7,636 nt of DNA from Nostoc cf. edaphicum LEGE 07299 (GTDB lineage Bacteria > Cyanobacteriota > Cyanobacteriia > Cyanobacteriales > Nostocaceae): NCBI RefSeq assembly GCF_015207245.1, contig NZ_JADEXF010000128.1, forward strand, positions 1 to 7,636, written 5' to 3'. Of this stretch, positions 5,153 through 7,636 are shown piece by piece. The first letter of the stretch is position 1; the number at the start of each line of letters is the position of its first letter. The translations under genes were made by a program, and so were the position numbers. The notes under the pieces are model-generated. The model made no database searches. It was given only the letters and a program-made list of their open reading frames with translations, and had not been told where the DNA came from.

Positions 5153-5959
5153 TTATGTTTGCCACTTACTAGTTGTATTTCTAGCAGCATCTATAACTGG
5201 AGTGAGAATTGGCGATTTTTTACCAATTGTTTTTGTACCAATTTTCTGTAATTTTTCTACACCTACAAAGCAGTTCATCCGGTCAAGTATCAATCCCATT
5301 TCATGAGCCATAAAATATCCCAATCTGCATAGCCCCAAGTAGTTACCGTAGGCTTTATTAATAAGCTGTTGAGTGGCATAGAAAGCATTGATAACAAGAG
5401 TTTTGTCTTCATTGTTAGGCACAAAACTGACGTGTTGCAGACAAGGAAAAGGAAGGTATGGATCACAAACATGATCTTGTGCAGGATCAAAAATTGAAGC
5501 TTGAAGCATACTTTTTCTAACATTTGGGCGCGATGTGTACTCAGAAATAATGTGTTCTAGCTGGTTGAAATGATGTGATTCTGAACCAAAAGCAATTAAC
5601 CTTTCAAAATAAAGTCCACGTCTATTTTTAGACTTAGCAAGAGCCTTAATTCTTGGCAAAGTATCAATGTAAGTTTCAAAGAATTTTTTCCGGTCATATT
5701 TAGAATGCCTCCATAAAGAACCAGGGAAAATTGTATTTGCAACTGTGTGGATACTTTGTTCGCTGTTATTTTTAAGGCAGTTATCTAGTGCATGTCGAAT
5801 AGATTGATCTTCGTTGGGAATACCTTTGTTAAAGCCTGTTAAGCTTATTATTAGTGGTGAAATTTCATTGCCAGGATGATCGATAATGTGCAGGAATGCA
5901 CGACACCAAGCATAAGAAAGGTTTGTTTCATCAATAAGGAGAGGCGTACTATTACTCAT
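5153..5959 (-). CDS. Divergent thymidylate-synthase-fold protein
   Basis: Thymidylate synthases and phage pyrimidine hydroxymethylases transfer a one-carbon unit to C5 of a pyrimidine nucleotide through a cysteine nucleophile. This 268-residue protein (E. coli ThyA: 264) shows the same core order: FNQLEHIISEYTSRPNVRKS (131-150) matches DQL..VI..L...P.SRR; FDPAQD (157-162) matches the NPAD segment; FPCLQHVSF (171-179) matches PPCH..QF with Cys173 as the nucleophile; and FYATQQLINKAYGN (193-206) matches YQRSxDVFLGLPFN, keeping Asn206. However, the dUMP-phosphate arginine and the Ser/Asp of YQRSxD appear as Ala, Thr and Gln, SRR is VRK, and the later GDxHIY is GVEKLQ. Substrate or chemistry is therefore probably altered. 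ATG 5959 is chosen because AGGAGA lies 6 bases upstream; the TTG at 5974 overlaps that site. It overlaps the peptidase gene by 8 bp. TS homology is inferred by eye and strong in the Cys region only. Confidence 0.7.
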   Translation of the reverse strand: MSNSTPLLIDETNLSYAWCRAFLHIIDHPGNEISPLIISLTGFNKGIPNEDQSIRHALDNCLKNNSEQSIHTVANTIFPGSLWRHSKYDRKKFFETYIDTLPRIKALAKSKNRRGLYFERLIAFGSESHHFNQLEHIISEYTSRPNVRKSMLQASIFDPAQDHVCDPYLPFPCLQHVSFVPNNEDKTLVINAFYATQQLINKAYGNYLGLCRLGYFMAHEMGLILDRMNCFVGVEKLQKIGTKTIGKKSPILTPVIDAARNTTSKWQT

Positions 5960-6866
5960 CTTCCATCTCCTCAAGGTGGCGATATTGACTTAATCCAACA
6001 AACTGATAACGAGAAATCCGCACAAGAACTGCCCAATCAGCATCAGGACAGTAGACACGCACAATCCCAGGACGGTTAGCTCGAAAGAGACGACCTTGTG
6101 GGTGATTTTCTTGGAAATTAATAGTTTCATTCGTTGCTTCTGCTGTGCTTGGTAGAAGAAGATAACTTCCAACCTCAGCATCAAGTGTAGTCATTGACCA
6201 ATCTTTATCAGCAATAATTAACGGCTCTGTTGATGAAAAACCAATAACTTCTTGGCGGATAGATTTGGGTGTAAATTTGAGAAGTAACTCAGCTTTGGTG
6301 CGATTAATAATTTCTAGCGCATAAGTCATGTGATTGATCAGAGTCTCGTACCCAACACCAAAACTACAGGCAACTGTGAAAATCTGAACTGGTGTTGCTG
6401 AAGAAATATCCCAGCCACGAGAAGTAAATGCTTTTCTTACGCCCAAAGTCGGCATGAGTAAGAAAGCTGCAAAGGAGTCAACCAGAAACTCGTCAGGATA
6501 AAAAGGTTTAGATTTTTCCGAATCCTTTATCAGTTCATCAATGGTTGAACTGTGTCCAAAAACGTGATGTCCGAGTTCATGACCGCAGGTAAAGTTACGC
6601 CTAGTAAAAGGACGTAACGCGGAAAGTAATATTTGTGGTTCATTTTCTTTTAGATACATACCTTCCATACTGATGTCAACAAATCGAACTTTAACGTTAA
6701 GTTTGTCGCATAAGTTATAGATACAAATTGGACTTTTGAGGTCTAAACCAGCTTTTGTCCGAATTTCGATTGATTTACGCATGGCCTGTTTAGCCAATTC
6801 TTGCTTCTGATTAGCCACAGATTTTTTCCTACACTTGGTATCAAAGTAACTAATATTACTAATCAC
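5952..6866 (-). CDS. ImmA/IrrE-family HExxH metallopeptidase with extra C-terminal domain
   Basis: Members of this family are zinc peptidases that cleave or inactivate a partner XRE-type repressor (ImmA with ImmR; IrrE with DdrO), switching genes on after DNA damage or another signal. This 304-residue protein has FTCGHELGHHVFGH with the zinc site H96-E97-x-x-H100 and the DEFLVDSFAAFLLMP stretch (125-139) that closes the family core. The third ligand is not obvious and may be E126 or D130. Residues about 200-304 form a second, mainly beta-rich segment ending GRLFRANRPGIVRVY...WAVLVRISRYQFVGLSQYRHLEE, which may sense a ligand. GTG 6866 is the start, with GGGAGAG 7 bases upstream. It overlaps the XRE gene by 4 bp (GTGA) and the TS-like gene by 8 bp. 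The XRE product next door is the expected substrate. Confidence 0.87.
   Translation of the reverse strand: MISNISYFDTKCRKKSVANQKQELAKQAMRKSIEIRTKAGLDLKSPICIYNLCDKLNVKVRFVDISMEGMYLKENEPQILLSALRPFTRRNFTCGHELGHHVFGHSSTIDELIKDSEKSKPFYPDEFLVDSFAAFLLMPTLGVRKAFTSRGWDISSATPVQIFTVACSFGVGYETLINHMTYALEIINRTKAELLLKFTPKSIRQEVIGFSSTEPLIIADKDWSMTTLDAEVGSYLLLPSTAEATNETINFQENHPQGRLFRANRPGIVRVYCPDADWAVLVRISRYQFVGLSQYRHLEEMEDE
5966..5971 (-). promoter_or_regulatory. Ribosome binding site deciding the start of the TS-like gene
   Basis: AGGAGA on the minus strand, 6 bases before ATG 5959. It rules out the upstream in-frame TTG 5974, which would lie beyond the site. It is embedded in the end of the peptidase gene, so the two are likely coupled in translation. 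Confidence 0.8.
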
Positions 6867-7213
6867 AGGTTGTCTCTCCCTGTTCGCATTGAAGCAAGTA
6901 ATATTAACAGTCGGTCTAAATCTTCTGGTTTCAGCTTTTGGAGTTCCCGAGCAGCAAGCTGAAGTTTATTGTCATGAATATCGACTTTATCCACACCCTC
7001 AGCAAATAGCCATGACACACTTACATCAAAAATTTCTGCAAGTTTTGCTATCTCTTCAGCAGAAGCATTTCTGTTCCCGGCCTCTATTTCAGAAACAGAG
7101 GGTCGATGCAGTCCAAGAATTTTAGCTACTTGTGCCTGAGAGAGACCAGCCATTTTACGCGCTTCCCGAATGCGAGAAGCGATAATTGCTTTTTTGTCTT
7201 TTAGTTCAGTCAT
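6863..7213 (-). CDS. XRE-family helix-turn-helix transcriptional repressor
   Basis: This 116-residue cytoplasmic DNA-binding protein has a lambda-Cro/XRE type domain at about 13-69: IREARKMAGLSQAQVAKILGL, the recognition helix region HRPSVSEIEAGNRN (36-49), and the closing helix to VSWLF. The C-terminal 45 residues are helical and charged (LQLAARELQKLKPEDLDRLLILLASM) and could mediate dimerisation or serve as the cleavage region for the peptidase. Such repressors usually bind palindromes at their own promoter. The palindromes at 7520-7554, one gene upstream, are the obvious candidate. It starts within the stop codon of the carrier-like gene (ATGA overlap) and its own stop overlaps the peptidase start, so repressor and peptidase are made together, as in ImmR/ImmA-type pairs. 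Confidence 0.92.
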   Translation of the reverse strand: MTELKDKKAIIASRIREARKMAGLSQAQVAKILGLHRPSVSEIEAGNRNASAEEIAKLAEIFDVSVSWLFAEGVDKVDIHDNKLQLAARELQKLKPEDLDRLLILLASMRTGRDNL

Positions 7214-7503
7214 CTCTTTTGATTCCCTTTACTGACGATTTCACAAACTACATCAACTGATTCGTTGATAGTGAGTCGCTGCGTGCCATCCTCTGAAAGA
7301 AAAATGTTTACATCGTTTGGAATGTCTACATTCAGTTCAGTAGACAGCATAGTAATAGCAGCAAGACATAGATAACTGTCAAACCACCCTAAATCATTGA
7401 AAGGACAGGTTGTTCCCGTAATTGGTTGCCCTTGATACCCGCAATCAGTCTGCATTTCTTGAAACACTTCTATCAGCTTGACCTTTACATTTTCTGGGGT
7501 CAT
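7210..7503 (-). CDS. Acyl-carrier-like (phosphopantetheine-binding type) small protein
   Basis: This 97-residue protein has the profile of a carrier protein: an N-terminal helix (MTPENVKVKLIEVFQEM), a loop, LGWFDSYLCLAAITMLSTEL (38-57) with Ser43 in the place of the serine that carries the 4'-phosphopantetheine arm (DSL motif, here DSY), then VDIPNDVNIF and a last helix (LTINESVDVVCEIV). Carriers hold acyl or aminoacyl groups as thioesters. The identification rests on one motif and the helix pattern, so it is tentative. It is the first gene of the operon, about 27 bases after the predicted transcription start, and overlaps the XRE gene by 4 bp. No Shine-Dalgarno is visible. ATG 7503 is favoured over GTG 7515, but a small hairpin pairs across the start codon. 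No adenylation or phosphopantetheinyl transferase gene is in the window. Confidence 0.6.
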   Translation of the reverse strand: MTPENVKVKLIEVFQEMQTDCGYQGQPITGTTCPFNDLGWFDSYLCLAAITMLSTELNVDIPNDVNIFLSEDGTQRLTINESVDVVCEIVSKGNQKR

Positions 7504-7518
7504 AGTGCAGCACACTAT
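7502..7518 (-). promoter_or_regulatory. Hairpin covering the start codon of the carrier-like gene
   Basis: ATAGTG (7502-7507) and CACTAT (7513-7518) are perfect 6-bp inverted arms around a 5-base loop. In the minus-strand mRNA the stem includes the A and U of the start AUG. With no ribosome binding site present, this could limit translation of the first gene, or it may simply be another protein-binding palindrome. Confidence 0.4.
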
Positions 7519-7519
7519 A

Positions 7520-7554
7520 TTACGTTTAGTAAGATAATCTTACGTTTGGTAAGA
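7520..7554. promoter_or_regulatory. Double operator, probable XRE repressor binding sites
   Basis: Two 15-base copies, TTACGTTTAGTAAGA (7520-7534) and TTACGTTTGGTAAGA (7540-7554), differ at one position and are spaced 20 bp apart, about two helical turns. Each is a palindrome (TTAC-5-GTAA; the second extends to TCTTAC-5-GTAAGA, 7538-7554). The junction is itself a perfect palindrome, GTAAGAT-A-ATCTTAC (7529-7543). The array overlaps the -10 element, the spacer and the predicted transcription start, the classic position for repression. Assigning it to the XRE protein of this operon is inference. Confidence 0.75.
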
Positions 7555-7565
7555 CAAAATGTCAA
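7537..7565 (-). promoter_or_regulatory. Predicted sigma-70 type promoter of the accessory operon
   Basis: On the minus strand, a perfect -35 TTGACA (7565-7560), a 17-base spacer, and a -10 TAAGAT (7542-7537, 4 of 6 to TATAAT). Transcription would start near 7530, about 27 bases before ATG 7503. The operator palindromes lie over the -10 and spacer. It would drive the carrier, XRE, peptidase, TS-like, hypermodification-type and MazG genes. Confidence 0.7.
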
Positions 7566-7636
7566 TCGGAGTTCAGACTAATTTATTTGTTAACCATCAA
7601 CCGTGAGATAAGTTTTGTATATTACACTGTGTACTG

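Noticed and set aside
5960..5974. TTG 5974 as start of the TS-like gene
   Set aside because: The ribosome binding site at 5966-5971 lies inside this extension and is correctly spaced for ATG 5959.
6889..7125. 78-residue open frame on the plus strand
   Set aside because: It is antisense to the XRE gene, whose HTH motif is clear, and shows nothing recognisable.
7559..7606. 15-codon plus-strand reading frame diverging from the operator
   Set aside because: It begins within the -35 region of the minus-strand promoter and has no homology signal; most likely chance.
7607..7636. ACACTGTGT palindrome and AGTAC word near the right edge as a LexA-type box
   Set aside because: The half-site spacing does not fit the cyanobacterial LexA consensus, and the sequence is cut by the window edge.

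Overview
The window looks like cyanobacterial DNA, most likely from a filamentous, Nostoc-type strain. Three things point there: two perfect HIP1 octamers (GCGATCGC) in the left third, short GC-rich dispersed repeats of the kind found in Nostocales inside a coding region, and an intergenic TTTGGATTTT/AAAATCCAAA inverted repeat. No species can be named. It could be chromosome or a large plasmid; a second clamp-loader gene pair next to toxin-antitoxin debris and an accessory operon makes a plasmid or genomic island attractive, but this is not proven.

Left region (1-2484, + strand): a two-gene operon encoding a DnaX-like clamp-loader ATPase (gamma/tau type, short form) and a HolA-like delta subunit, joined by a 4-bp ATGA overlap. 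The two partner subunits load the sliding clamp. holA carries two short GC-rich insertions that resemble small dispersed repeats.

Middle (2485-2893): a cyanobacterial inverted repeat, then (on the - strand) an intact small antitoxin-like gene followed by the debris of two PIN-domain toxin starts. This is a broken VapBC-type module.

Right region (3002-7565, - strand): a compact operon transcribed right to left. A near-consensus sigma-70 type promoter, overlapped by a double palindromic operator, is followed by (1) an acyl-carrier-like small protein, (2) an XRE-type HTH repressor, (3) an ImmA/IrrE-type HExxH peptidase with an extra C-terminal domain, (4) a divergent thymidylate-synthase-fold protein, then, after a 91-bp spacer with a hairpin, (5) a protein of the family linked to phage thymine hypermodification (5-hmdU DNA kinase helical domain / alpha-glutamyl-putrescinyl-thymine pyrophosphorylase group), and (6) a MazG-type NTP pyrophosphohydrolase with a C-terminal extension. 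Genes 1-4 are joined by 4- to 8-bp overlaps.

Read together, genes 4-6 parallel the phage route to hypermodified thymine: a TS-like enzyme acting at pyrimidine C5, a nucleotide pyrophosphatase shaping the dNTP pool, and a DNA-level base-modifying enzyme. Genes 2-3 look like a repressor plus a protease that could relieve repression on a signal such as phage attack or DNA damage. The carrier protein could supply or hold an activated group. This is the candidate undescribed system. Whether it marks DNA, defends against phage or does something else cannot be decided from sequence alone. No tRNA, rRNA, CRISPR array or intact insertion sequence was seen.
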